From: Blastobasis lacticolella
Lineage: Eukaryota; Arthropoda; Insecta; Lepidoptera; Blastobasidae
Reading direction: 5' to 3'
NCBI GenBank assembly: GCA_905147135.1
Contig: LR990059.1
Coordinates: 16,081,001 to 16,145,000, forward strand
Length of the DNA stretch: 64,000 bases
Positions 56,201 through 63,412 of this stretch are shown here, one piece after another; the stretch's first letter is position 1; the number at the start of each line of letters is the position of its first letter. The notes below the pieces were generated by a model that saw only the letters and a program-made list of their open reading frames with translations, had not been told where the DNA came from and made no database searches. The position numbers and the translations under genes are program-made.

Positions 56201-59200
56201 GGACAGCCTACATAGTAGATGCGGACGTACAACCGCAGCTTGAGTTCGGGGTCGTCGTAGCTGCTATAGCCGCCTATGCTACCGTATAGGCTTCACGGCT
56301 AGAGTAAATAGGCTGTTCCTAGAGAGGCTAGGACAAAAATGAGACACTAGCTTTATACTGCTCTCATCCAGATCCAAGTCAGCGACATCTGCCGCGTACA
56401 ATCGCCGTAGTAAATCCTGGTGGGCTATAAGCAGGTCGTCGTAGCTACTACAACCGCTTACGCTACCGCTCTTCAGCAAGTCGGGATGGGCGACCCTTAG
56501 TCTAAAGCCAGGGTCGTCGTGGCTGCTGTAGCCGCCTACGCAACCGTATAGGCTTCACGTCTAGAGTGAACAGTCTAATCCTAGAGAGGCATGCTCCATC
56601 GTCACTTACCACCAGGTGGATAGCGGACCTGGCTAGTACAAAATAAAGGTGCTGCACTCACCCAGACCCAAGTCAGCAACGTGTGCGGTGGCCAATCTCC
56701 TCAGCAAGTCCGGATGGGCGACCCTGAGCCTTAACCCTGGGTCGTCGTGGCTGCTGTATCCACCGCGCTGGTGGTAGCGCCAGGTGGCGCAGCGGCTGCC
56801 GGCCGCAGACCCGGACGATAGCAGGTGCAGTCTGGGAGACGGGGGTCACGTTAGATGGGTCAAATTGTGGGTAGTCGGGGACTGAGATGGCCATCAAATT
56901 TAAAAAAATACACACCGGGGTCTAGTTAAGATGTCGGTCGCTTCGTTCGGATTCTATTGCGGTTGTGGCGATCGGAACTTATCGGCTACGTTCGTCTAGC
57001 GCTCGTTGATTGGTGCAGTATTGTGAACGCTGTAAAGCTGGCCGAACGTAGCCGATAGAATAAAACAAAAATCTATATGTTGCATATTATAGTGAGATAT
57101 TTTCGAAGAAAGTGACCGCTATCATCATGGGCTAAGCCGCGGCCTAAATACAGACCCAATAAAAAAACTCCTTACAGCTCTCGTGAGAATAAATGAATGA
57201 ACAAGCGTGCCGAGGTAGGTGCGTGATAGGAGGAGATGCGGTGTGATGCACTTGGTGCTTTGTTACCCAGCTGAATCTGACCCTCACCTGAGCACCTCGC
57301 TGACGGTGGTGGGGTCCAGCGGCAACTGGCTGAGCGGCGTGCCGAGGTACGTCTGCGACCACTTGCTGGCGAGGGTGCCGCGCTCCACCGCGCCCACCGC
57401 ACCGGCAGCGTCCACCGTCACCGAACCTGACATGGACAACAACTTTAGTATAAGATCAGACCCTAAGTTTGTTAGCCACCTTAGTGGTATAAAAAAAACA
57501 GATCAGGAGTAATCAATGTTGAGTCACCTGCCGTAATAGGTAATGAGGGTCCTCGCGATTCTAAAATCCACGAGATGGCGCTACTGTGACGTAAGGACTG
57601 CTGTCAAAATAAAGCCCTGTTATTTGTAATTTGTCATTTCATAGCAGTTTGTTATGACCAATAGCATGACAGTATTTTGACAACGGATCTTACGCCTCAC
57701 TAGCGCCATCTGAAATCGTGAAGACCCTCATTGCCTGTGTTATACATAGGAACGCAGCGTGGATAGGTCTCCCACAAGGTGGACCAACGACCTGGTAAAG
57801 ATCGCGGGTACTCTGGCCTTTGCCCAGCAGTAAGCATCTTTCGGGTGATATGGTGATTGTACATAGGTAACTCTTTTTACTTTAGATTTACGCTCTTATG
57901 GATAAAACAGTTTCCACTCGATGCCGCCCCCTATCCTTATGATCTTTACTCCATTGGCAACAGGTGCTATCGAAATACATCTTAATTCGCAACACATACG
58001 ACTGAAATTGGCATAGCCAAATAAAATCACTCTAACGTAATGACGTAAGTTGAAATATCTACCCTCATTTTGGACAAAGTTTTTTTGGAAAAATTCATTT
58101 GTATTGACTGGTGTTATGTAATCACTATTCCTATTTTATATTATCTAAGTTTTTGTTTACTCTTATTTTACTTCACTCTACCAAATCCAGATAGGTAAGC
58201 ACATTAACTCGCATTTACAATCTACTTCTACTAATTATACATCTTTACTCCAAACTCACCCGTAGACTCCTGAATGCCTTTCGTCTCATTATAATCCTCG
58301 GCTTCATCCTCCTGAAGCGAGAATATGGCCGTCAGGAACATTTGCACCAGGTCGCTGAACACCCCAGCATGCTCCTTCAGGGTCAGGGCCTTCCTGAAGG
58401 CCTCCAGGTCCAGTCCGTTGTGGAAAACGTCCTTGGTCTTGATGACGTCGGCGAAGATGTGAACGAACTCGAGGACCGACAAGAAATCCCCGAAATGCTT
58501 GTGCGGGATGCCTTCGACGTCTATCGGTGTGCCCTTCGGGAGTACCTGCGGGGGTTTGGGTCGGGTTAACGGATGTTTGGGCTTGAATTTTTTTATGTAG
58601 AAGGAAGCAAACGAGGCCGAGGCCGCCTGGGCCTTAAGGACGCTAATTTACTAAGGTGATAGATGTTCTATGGCAATTATAATTGCAGCAAAATACAAAA
58701 AACACGTGAAACTACGATTGAGTTGCTGTTGTGATCCCATTACAATTCAGTCGACCCATTAGTATGAGCTGCTATTGCAATCCTCTTACAATTCAATCCC
58801 GCGATTAGTAAATTAGGGGATTAGAAGCCCTGATCGAATGCGGTAACCGCCGCTTACAGACACCCACAATACCAGGTTTTCCCGATTCCAATATACACCA
58901 GATGGCGCTACTGAGTCTTAATTTCTGTTGTCAAAATACTGCCGTGCTATTAGACTAGACACATATGTAGTAAAATGACGAATCCATTCCAAGCAATTCA
59001 TTCATCACAGCCCATAACAGTCCACTGCAGGACTTAGGGCCTCTCCCACAAAAAAAGAGGTTATTGCCATAATCTCCACGCTTGGCAGGCGGGTTGGAGA
59101 TCGCAGTGTTATAATATAACAATGGAAAATGCTGCTGCCCATTTTCCAGTCTACGGAGGCGCTTAGATCTTTTGCCTTGAAAACATTAGTCGCCTTGTAC

Positions 59201-62004
59201 GACACCCACGAGTGTAAGGGGTTGGTGCTATTCTACTCTGCCGGACACCTCACGGCCGCATTCCAAGCAATGCCTGGGCTTTATTTCAACATCTGACCTA
59301 ACGACTCAGGAACGCCATCTGGTGGATTTTGGTATCGCCGAAACCATTCTTGCGAATGCGTTGCTCGATAAGTATAAGCTCGTTTCATATCGGTTTTATT
59401 TCATCATCATCTTGGCGTTAATGTCCCGGTTGTGCTCTCGCGCACGAGGGCCCGGGGTCCGCCTTGACTATGATCCAGGATTTGGCAGGTCAGGTAATTA
59501 CAGTGGAGCGATTGCCGTCTGACTTCCATGACCCTGCTAACAAGGGAAACTGACCAGATTGGATCATGGTTACACATCCAGTCGCCTGAATGTGCAGGTT
59601 TCATCACGATGTTTTCCCTCACCGGTTTTATTTATTTATTATTTATTAGTAGTATAATAAAAATATAAATTTCTCAGGCCAGAACAAGAGAAGTCTCCTT
59701 GGCTCACCTTGTGATCCTCCAAGTCAAGGTCATCTTTCACCTTCTGCCACTCCTTGAGATAGGCCTGTAGTCTTGCGGTCTTCTCTTTCTTCTTCGCCTT
59801 CTCCTCCTCCTTGCGCTTGCGCATCTGGTCCTCGGCGCGACGCATCTTCTCCGCCAGCTCCTTGGCTGAGTTCTTGGCCGCCGGGTCCACTGCCTTCTTC
59901 GTTGCTGTGGTGGAAATAAGACTTTTACGTTACGATACTGTTTTTCTTTAGGTTTAATTCTCCCTCTACTACTCCTTTATTTACTACTACCGGTTTTCTG
60001 CGGTTTCACCCGCGTGCAATTTATTTATTTATTTATTTATAACACTTTATTGTACATTAAAGGAAATCGTAAAAATACAGTTTAAAAACAATATAGGTAC
60101 AAGGGCGGCCCCGCGTGCAATTCTTTAGGTTAATTACGTAACTTTGTTGCTAACAATTATCTGATTTCAATGATTGAAATTGATACTTTTGCAATTACGT
60201 ATCATCAATTTCATGGGTTCAGTTGCTATCAAGTTCCATTGCAATAACTGAAACTATTAAATCGATTATACGTAATCACAAAAGTAACCATTTCATTAAC
60301 TGAAATCAAAGAATTGTTAGCAACAGAGTTACGTAATTAGCCTACGGATCTCATCTAATAAATTTCCCACGGGAACCTAATATTTTCCCAGGATAAAAAG
60401 TTTGCCTAATACAGACCTTTTCTCTTTATAATATTAGTTCTTTAGCAAAGTTAGGAGAAATTTTTTTAATATGTGAACAAAAATATAAAGCCTTAACAAC
60501 TGTACTACCAACAGTAAAAAGTTTTCCAAACATACCTTCAGCCCTATCCGTCTTCTTGACGAACTTATCCATAGACTCTTGTTTTCCCTTTTTATCTGGA
60601 GAGGGCTTTTTGCCCTTACCAATCTTGGCGGCAGATCCTGGTTTCGTGGCTGACCCTGGTTTTGAAGCAGTCCCCGGTTTGCCCTTCCCTGGGGTCTTCA
60701 GAGGCGAAATGCTGGGCTTCAACAACTTCTTGGAGGAAGGGAATTCTGGAGGAGATCCCGTGAATATCTGGTCGAAGTTGGTCTTGTGGATGTTGTATTT
60801 GTCTAGTGCCGCTTTCTGCAACAGATAGCAAATATAATTAATCATGCGAAAAAATTTCAAAAATTAAGGTTTCTTCACTTCCATTACTTTACATCCTTAA
60901 CTTAAAATGAGTACAATTAATTTTAATTATTGAAAATTACTTAAGACCAGCCAATGATGTAACGGAAACCGAAATGGACCAATCTCACCATAATGCTGTG
61001 AGGGCTCATGCCTGTCTCAGCACTGGTTTTCAGAAAAGCCCATCCATTTATTACTTTGCCTGTTATACGCTATGTATTTCCTGTGCACAATAAATAGTTA
61101 AATAAATAAATAAATAATAGCCCATGGTTCCAAAGCCTAACCAAAATCGGTTCTATAGTTTAGCTGTGAAAAGGTAACAGGAAGACAGACAAGAGTTACT
61201 TTCGCATTTATAATATTAGTTAGGATTACCGCGGATGATCTTATCTACATCCAGGTACATAAGTCCGATTTCCGAAGATTAAAGTGCCATAGAAAAGGCC
61301 TTGAACAATAAACTATCACCATTAGTCACACGGTAAAATGCCTGGCTCTAGTGCGTCATTGCATTCCTGTAAGAGCGCATTTGCGTGAGAGAATGAAAGA
61401 TATGACGTTGACGTAATAGAATTATAGTGCATGCCAGAAGTCTACTGTCAATAATTTGGGGCTGGCTGCCGCTTTTTGCTTATCAGCTGACGTCAGCCAC
61501 TAGAGAGTAAGGTCAATGTCAAAATATAATCGTTTTATGGGATTCTCTAAAGATTCACAACAGAAGTCACAATCTATATTTTGATCCCCCTTTTTAATGG
61601 TGCATATGACGTATCCAAAAGTTTATTATAATGTTAAGTTCGAATACATAAAAAGTAATTTTTATTATACATAGATTTCAATAATAACGTCACACAATGG
61701 TTGACCATACAACAATAGCCCCATACAGTCAAAAGATTGTAACAACATATGAGACATTTGAGCGCGGAATCAATGGAAATTTTTAGGAAGCTAATCTTGA
61801 AAATGGCTTACCTTGATACATATAAGTCCGCTATCCTGCATGACGAACTGCTTGAGAAACAGGCGGTTCTTGTCCCTGGTGTAGACGCCCTTGCGGCGGC
61901 GCACGCGGTCAGGCGGCACCGTGCTGACCTGCCCGCCGGCCGCGTCCTCCTCGTCAAACTGCTCCACTTCGTAACAGTATGATGAGGCCGGCAGCTGGAC
62001 TTTG
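38046..62004 (-). CDS. Acf1: ACF1 / BAZ1A chromatin remodelling subunit (22 exons, N-terminus missing)
   Basis: Large partner of the ISWI ATPase in the ACF/CHRAC nucleosome-spacing complexes; nuclear. Twenty-two exons join in frame into 1293 residues. In order: a conserved RRRKGVYTRDKNRLFLKQ block and KYNIHKTNFDQIF; K/E-rich coiled coil; DDT domain (58260-58545); WHIM segments (57426 down to 53009), ending with the RAHRRYW...GVFVE motif; two PHD fingers (46731-45724 and 44845-44667); acidic and basic linkers; bromodomain (39493-38046) with AWPF, VPDY, PMDF and the acetyl-lysine site FTYN. Two PHD fingers are as in Drosophila Acf; human BAZ1A has one. The WAC domain expected at the N-terminus was not found down to base 64000 and should lie beyond it. 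Several introns contain copies of neighbouring exons, described separately. Confidence 0.95.
38698..38861 (-). CDS. Acf1: Acf1 exon u (bromodomain, part 2)
   Basis: VPDYLQVISEPMDFTTMQGK, LERGEY, and LVLTNCFTYNKDSHPVAK with the acetyl-lysine-binding Asn in FTYN. Acceptor ACTTCCAG, donor CCAA|GTGAGT. Confidence 0.97.
38995..39140. mobile_element. MITE M4 copy
   Basis: CCAATTTACAATGGTCAAGTG to TTGACCAACATAA, with AGCAACTACACCGGTGTAAA inside; sister of 24270-24480. Confidence 0.55.
39354..39493 (-). CDS. Acf1: Acf1 exon t (bromodomain, part 1)
   Basis: DVLMTLLKDISRHRDAWPFQ and DPVSVDE: helix Z and the WPF shelf of a bromodomain. Acceptor GTTCCAG, donor GAG|GTGAGT. Confidence 0.95.
39515..39800 (-). 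mobile_element. SINE-2 copy
   Basis: Tail ATCTTAGCGTTAATGTACCG at left, body GTGCAGGGTTCATCACCATG; the head (CCACCATGTACCAATGAC) is partly lost. Confidence 0.7.
39905..40015. mobile_element. Hairpin MITE M3 copy
   Basis: GATCGGAACCCATCAGCTAC mirrored by GCCGACGAGTTCCGATC. Sister copy at 56945-57062 (GATCGGAACTTATCGGCTAC). Confidence 0.6.
40041..40108 (-). CDS. Acf1: Acf1 exon s
   Basis: SKSELDTSSSKKSKTSLTNG, Ser/Lys-rich linker. Both phases fit (AA|A ... G|). Acceptor TTTCACAG, donor CACG|GTATGT. Confidence 0.82.
40186..40510. repeat. Degenerate minisatellite, about 29-bp unit
   Basis: GATGAGTGTCGGTAGACTGTAAC-like units repeat with drift (40293-40450 clearest) directly upstream of acf1 exon s. 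Confidence 0.65.
40560..41443. other. acf1 intron, no feature recognised
   Basis: AT-rich with a short GC-rich patch at 40600-40760 (GCGCACGATGGCGCTGCTGTG on the minus strand); no exon homology seen. Confidence 0.35.
41444..41558 (-). CDS. Acf1: Acf1 exon r
   Basis: ESDDSDDNTVLVKLKTRKPR and a basic tail TKRGRK: acidic-then-basic linker. Acceptor CTCTCCAG, donor GGAA|GTGAGT. Confidence 0.88.
41954..42075. mobile_element. Short inverted-repeat element
   Basis: TTGGCCAAACCAAACTGACCGTG at the left against CACGGTCAGTTTGG and TTTGGCCA at the right. Confidence 0.55.
42770..43300. repeat. AT-rich degenerate tandem sequence
   Basis: AAAAAGGAGATGGATG and CACTGTAACAAAGCATAAGTGGATCATAGA blocks recur in altered form about 120-165 bases apart (43018, 43142; 43066, 43232). 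No gene. Confidence 0.5.
43482..43825. mobile_element. Two tandem 172-bp MITE units
   Basis: CCTGCGGGGCTATTGGCTAA begins both units (43482 and 43654) and the two look identical. Each unit is itself near-palindromic: ATTGGCTAACTCAGTTGACA at one end, and the reverse complement of TGTCCACTGAGATAGCCGAT at the other. Confidence 0.85.
44470..44616 (-). pseudogene. Decayed duplicate of the second PHD exon
   Basis: Shares DSLTASAGLVCA and RHVR-WQCAGCLAPTRG with exon q and keeps the same donor (CTAGGGGTAAGGAT). The acceptor AG has become AA and deletions have removed the second, third and fourth cysteines and the histidine. The parent frame stays open, so decay is recent or it is sometimes used through another acceptor; the finger itself cannot fold. 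Confidence 0.8.
44667..44845 (-). CDS. Acf1: Acf1 exon q (second PHD finger)
   Basis: An entire C4HC3 finger in one exon: CASCGSGG, CSTCGNAYHAEC and WQCAGC. Too short for the ORF finder limits in the right frame. Acceptor TTCCCCAG, donor AGGG|GTAAGG. It is the intact parent of the decayed copy at 44470-44616. Confidence 0.9.
44885..45180 (+). mobile_element. SINE-2 copy, full length
   Basis: tRNA-like head ATCGGTGGCCGGGCGGTCAG and AGAATCGAATCCCGC, body CCATGATCCAATCTGGTCAG, tail GGGATATTAATGCCAAAACG-ATAATAATA. Confidence 0.8.
45724..45833 (-). CDS. Acf1: Acf1 exon p (first PHD finger, part 2)
   Basis: KVPSGDWFCDQCKPKERTPR supplies the last C-x2-C pair, followed by a basic stretch and EEEIEEALN. 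Acceptor TTGTACAG, donor AATAG|GTAAGG. Confidence 0.95.
46241..46402. mobile_element. Hairpin MITE M2 copy, 162 bp
   Basis: GAGACCGTACCG at the left end, CGGTACGGTCTC at the right; arms continue inward (CGCCATATTGATCCAATTGA against TTAATTGGACCAATATGGCG; GCAGAGCCAGAGCTGGCTTG at the tip). Confidence 0.8.
46457..46731 (-). CDS. Acf1: Acf1 exon o (first PHD finger, part 1)
   Basis: ALERWEVSLMECRSFAAVVL helix; ASILNASCRLCRRKTDPDNM then LLCDGCNKGHHLYCLKPKL: six of the eight zinc ligands (C-x2-C, C-x2-C, H-x2-C). Acceptor CCCCACAG, donor ACA|GTAAGT. Confidence 0.96.
46857..47060 (+). mobile_element. Repeat R copy, uninterrupted
   Basis: ACTAGTGGACCCGGCGCGAC, TTGAATCACTCTATCTGC, AAAATCCGTTGCGTGGTTTC, GACTTTGTTTTATACTATGT. 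Confidence 0.7.
47065..47335. mobile_element. MITE M1 copy, composite
   Basis: CACTAGATGGTGCTACTGGC to GCCTCAGTAGAGCCATTTGA, with GTTGTCAAAATTCC and CTCTCAGTTGACAGTTGG inside. Confidence 0.6.
47542..47712 (-). CDS. Acf1: Acf1 exon n
   Basis: AATVRQLAAALLQVAQGVHH and KYLKRPLG: the x-x-L-A-x-x-L-L-Q-V-x-x-x-I helix and YLKxPLG of BAZ1A. Acceptor TACACCAG, donor CTGG|GTAAGT. Confidence 0.93.
47840..48098 (+). mobile_element. SINE-1 copy, full length
   Basis: GGCCGTGTGGTGTCCGGCAG to GGGCTGTGATGATGATA; adjacent to acf1 exon n on the opposite strand. Confidence 0.85.
48225..48545. repeat. Dispersed repeat plus SINE-3 fragment
   Basis: 48225-48370 is the GGTGGGCTGTCTGCTTGTTT repeat. 48395-48545 is a minus-strand SINE-3 head with GGTTCGATTCCCGGCCGAGC. 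Confidence 0.6.
48597..48729 (-). CDS. Acf1: Acf1 exon m
   Basis: DREAWRGTLMLRGYDKQAPH followed by LSWGPAARYRDDY. Acceptor TATCCCCAG, donor AAAG|GTTAGT. Confidence 0.88.
49150..49314 (-). CDS. Acf1: Acf1 exon l
   Basis: ALELSLRDHILELEEKIFHG and CLGAIKVK, typical of the helical block before the PHD in BAZ1 proteins. Acceptor TTCCCCAG, donor AAG|GTGAGT. Confidence 0.92.
49902..50087 (-). CDS. Acf1: Acf1 exon k
   Basis: RPRWSVYHTAEQVDALLSAL and NPRGIREADLRASLL: conserved BAZ-family motif (W-x-x-Y-x-T-x-E-Q-x-x-x-L...LNxRGxRE). Acceptor CACCCCCAG, donor CCG|GTGAGT. Confidence 0.94.
50731..50903 (-). CDS. Acf1: Acf1 exon j
   Basis: ASSDKENDSTGNSRISSPKK is a polar linker; QTERMRELLMCTGDAGTCLV follows. 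Acceptor CACCCGCAG, donor GAG|GTAGGT, phase 2 to 0. Confidence 0.85.
51475..53088. repeat. 131-bp tandem array, 12 full units plus 42 bp
   Basis: The start motif GTGACGTAGGCGAGG recurs every 131 bases at 51475, 51606, ... up to 53047. Read by eye the units look identical. On the minus strand each holds a segment of acf1 exon i (about 80 bases), the 5' splice site CGCG|GTGAGTACTG, and a G-rich run (GGGGCGGGCGGGGCCGGGGC...). Twelve donors result, at 53007 minus multiples of 131 down to 51566. 131 is not a multiple of 3. GC content is very high. The units lack the 25-base GCGGGCCGCACGGGCC segment present in the parent exon. Confidence 0.95.
53009..53221 (-). CDS. Acf1: Acf1 exon i (WHIM end; parent of 131-bp array)
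   Basis: GSDRAHRRYWLNQRVAGVFV is the conserved D-R-x-x-R-R-Y-W WHIM motif. A G/A/P-rich expansion (EAGAGGAGGAGAGAEG) follows, then GTLAYVTTLFESTAADRER. Donor CGCG|GTGAGT. The last 80 bases of the exon and this donor are the module amplified in the adjoining array. Confidence 0.88.
53222..54974. other. acf1 intron h-i, no repeat recognised
   Basis: 53330-53460 and 54110-54250 are mirrored: GCGGCTCAGCCTGAGGCATG near the left and GTGCCTCAACCTGAGGCTGC near the right, with AAGGTGCGTACTAATTAGAG against CTCTAATTCGTATGCACCTT. This suggests a large inverted-repeat element of about 0.9 kb. Confidence 0.5.
54975..55209 (-). CDS. Acf1: Acf1 exon h (coiled coil)
   Basis: ERKREAQVIVSRQEIKKEFA, AKKEEQKL and KLAKESEEKKVEYEKKQQEL: strongly charged coiled coil between WHIM segments. 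Acceptor TGTCCTAG, donor TTAG|GTGAGT. Confidence 0.92.
55680..55804 (-). CDS. Acf1: Acf1 exon g (WHIM)
   Basis: DDKFLILQCLMNQLLTYATV and RDIIEEKLEEL, the helical part of the WHIM module. Acceptor TTTGACAG, donor CTG|GTAATA. Confidence 0.88.
56083..56545 (-). pseudogene. Decayed duplicates of acf1 exon f
   Basis: Four partial copies: 56083-56130, 56170-56285, 56362-56470 and 56471-56545. They share AGTCAG-GAC-TCTGCCGCG-type, TCAGCAAGTC-GGATGGGCGACC and GGGTCGTCGTGGCTGCTGTA with the parent at 56662-56831. Donor sites: CTCACC kept at 56178, CTCATC (lost GT) at 56088 and 56359. The copies share a GCCGCCTA-GC-ACCGTATAGG extension absent from the parent, so they multiplied among themselves after leaving it. 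Confidence 0.75.
56662..56831 (-). CDS. Acf1: Acf1 exon f (WHIM)
   Basis: RLHLLSSG, CATWRYHQRGGYSSHDDPGL and RVAHPDLLRRLATAHVADL. It is the intact parent of several decayed copies at 56083-56545. Acceptor CTCCCAG, donor CTGG|GTGAGT. Confidence 0.88.
56945..57062. mobile_element. Hairpin MITE M3 copy
   Basis: GATCGGAACTTATCGGCTAC mirrored by CCGAACGTAGCCGATA. Confidence 0.6.
57288..57426 (-). CDS. Acf1: Acf1 exon e
   Basis: VERGTLASKWSQTYLGTPLS and LPLDPTTVSEVLR, the start of the WHIM region. Acceptor CATGTCAG, donor CTCAG|GTGAGG. Confidence 0.9.
57545..57735. mobile_element. MITE M1 copy
   Basis: GAGATGGCGCTACTGTGACG-TAAG and CTTACGCCTCACTAGCGCC-ATC ends; TGCTGTCAAAATAAAGCCC against ATTTTGACAACGG inside. 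Confidence 0.7.
58260..58545 (-). CDS. Acf1: Acf1 exon d (DDT domain)
   Basis: PKGTPIDVEGIPHKHFGDFL, SVLEFVHIFADVI, DLEAFRKALTLKE and LVQMFLTAIFSLQEDEAED make a full DDT domain, the DNA/ISWI-binding helical unit of ACF1. Acceptor CCCGCAG, donor ACGG|GTGAGT. Confidence 0.96.
58895..59345. mobile_element. MITE M1 copy split by SINE-1
   Basis: Left part 58895-58984 (CAGATGGCGCTACTGAGTC), right part 59272-59345 (ACTCAGGAACGCCATCTGG). Confidence 0.65.
58985..59271 (-). mobile_element. SINE-1 copy with 13-bp target duplication
   Basis: CATTCCAAGCAAT at 58985-58997 and 59259-59271. The enclosed 261 bp define the full element: head CGGCCGTGAGGTGTCCGGCA (minus strand), tail GGGCTGTGATGAATGA. Confidence 0.9.
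59400..59632 (-). mobile_element. SINE-2 copy
   Basis: CATCATCTTGGCGTTAATGT at left (tail) to TTCATCACGATGTTTTCCCT; tRNA-like head missing. Confidence 0.8.
59708..59904 (-). CDS. Acf1: Acf1 exon c (coiled coil)
   Basis: KELAEKMRRAEDQMRKRKEE and AYLKEWQKVKDDLDLEDHK: long charged helix preceding the DDT domain, as in BAZ1A (YLKQWSKPREDME). Donor AAG|GTGAGC. Confidence 0.93.
60010..60350. repeat. Retroelement tail and inverted repeat
   Basis: 60020-60110 has ATTTATTTATTTATTTAT and a LINE tail reading GGGCGGCC in reverse. 60120-60345 is a palindrome: TTAATTACGTAACTTTGTTGCTAACAATT against AATTGTTAGCAACAGAGTTACGTAATTA in shorter pieces. Confidence 0.6.
60536..60815 (-). CDS. Acf1: Acf1 exon b
   Basis: KAALDKYNIHKTNFDQIF is conserved; then a low-complexity P/G/S/K linker with GSATKPGSAAK-type repeats and a basic tail. 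Acceptor TGTTGCAG, donor GAAG|GTATGT. Confidence 0.92.
60840..61811. other. acf1 intron a-b
   Basis: AT-rich. 61020-61115 has a LINE-like tail with AATAAATAGTTAAATAAATA. No exon homology seen. Confidence 0.35.
61812..62004 (-). CDS. Acf1: Acf1 exon a
   Basis: YCYEVEQFDEEDAAGG, then RRRKGVYTRDKNRLFLKQFV and DSGLICIK; conserved between BAZ1A and BAZ1B after the WAC domain. The acceptor is CTCCTCCAG at 62005; a second AG ten bases further in (exon from 61994) is possible. Confidence 0.88.
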
Positions 62005-62532
62005 CTGGAGGAGTTATGGTCAGTTAGGAGTGGAGAGGTCGGGCTAGGGCATAGTGTGTCAAGTTCAAATTGGAGCAATATAATAGTATGCCTAGCGTGT
62101 CTTTATTTCCTTCCCTCAATACTAAGATATATGTCGCCCCTTTTCTCGCTTCTTCTTTATGCTAGGCGAGCTCGTATCTGGACGCACTTGAGCGGGCGGC
62201 ACGGCGCGACGCGGCCATATAAAAACCATTGCAGTGCCGCGCCGCGCAGTGCAGCGCAGTTCAAATGCGTTTAGGCCTTAAAAGCTATCGCTATTCGAGT
62301 TAGGCGGTTGCACGTCTGGGACAGGTCTAAATGGCCTTGGGGAAGAACAATGTCCAAACGATGATGGGAACCATATTGATAGCATACAAAACTCTAGTCT
62401 TGAAACTGCATACAAAATTTTGCAAAACATAGGTCAGGTTTTTGTTTTTAGGTCAACTTTAGGCAAGACTTTAGTTTAGGCTAATAAATAAGCTTACATA
62501 CAACTGATGATAAACTGGGCTTCGAAATATCA

Positions 62533-62950
62533 AATGAGGAGTTTTCCAATAGGTATTTAAGGCATTCCTAACCACTCACTAGATGGCGCCTCGACAATTT
62601 TGGTGATTGATAATCGCTTGAAATAGGTTCTTAGCAAACAGGATATAAACACTGGGTACGTTGTATTGGATAATATTATATTTATCAATAGTTTTCAAAA
62701 ATTTTAGAGGTTGTAATAATAATGGAACATAGTGCCAACTTCTATAAATATTTCTTTTTACACTTCGTTCAACCTTTAACAGTTATGTTTATATTAATAA
62801 ACACTTTATTTTCAAGTTTAGTATTACTTGGCTGCATGAAATCACTGCCACCATCATACAGATTTAAAGAAGATTACCAAAATTGTAGGAGCGCCATCTA
62901 TTGATGCTTTTTGAAACAAACTATCTATACCTACTGGAAAACTCCTCATT
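62533..62950. mobile_element. DNA element A, uninterrupted copy
   Basis: AATGAGGAGTTTTCCAATAG to CTGGAAAACTCCTCATT; 418 bp, with CTAGATGGCGCC and GGCGCTCC-like subterminal motifs. No ORF. Confidence 0.75.
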
Positions 62951-63294
62951 GATATAATTATAAACAAATATATTGAAAATAGATAAAAGTTGAAAGGAAT
63001 ATCAATAACTAATAAGCCAAATACAACTTATGCCAAACTGGGATTTGAAATATCAAATTACACCAGGTCTCCTCAAGGGGAGATTGAAGCAACATCACTT
63101 AGACCCAAAAAAAATGAGGGCTTTTGCTGAGTCTAGATATGGAATAGCATTGTTATGTATTGTATTTTTAAGTTATTTATAATGTATTATTTTTGTTTTT
63201 GGATATGTATCTAAGTAGTTGCTATTGTTTATGTTAGTATTGCATTTTGTACATTGCCTACAATGTTAATATTCTTGCACCAGTTTATGTAAAA

Positions 63295-63412
63295 ATGGTT
63301 GCCTGGAAGAGACCGCTCTCAGCGATAAGGCCGCCCTTGTACCTATATTGTTTTAAACTGTATTTTTACAATCTTGTTACTTGTTACAAAGAGTCATAAA
63401 TAAAATAAATTA
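63295..63412 (+). repeat. LINE 3' end
   Basis: GGTTGCCTGGAAGAGACCGC, TCAGCGATAAGGCCGCCC, then TAAATAAAATAAA. Confidence 0.7.
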
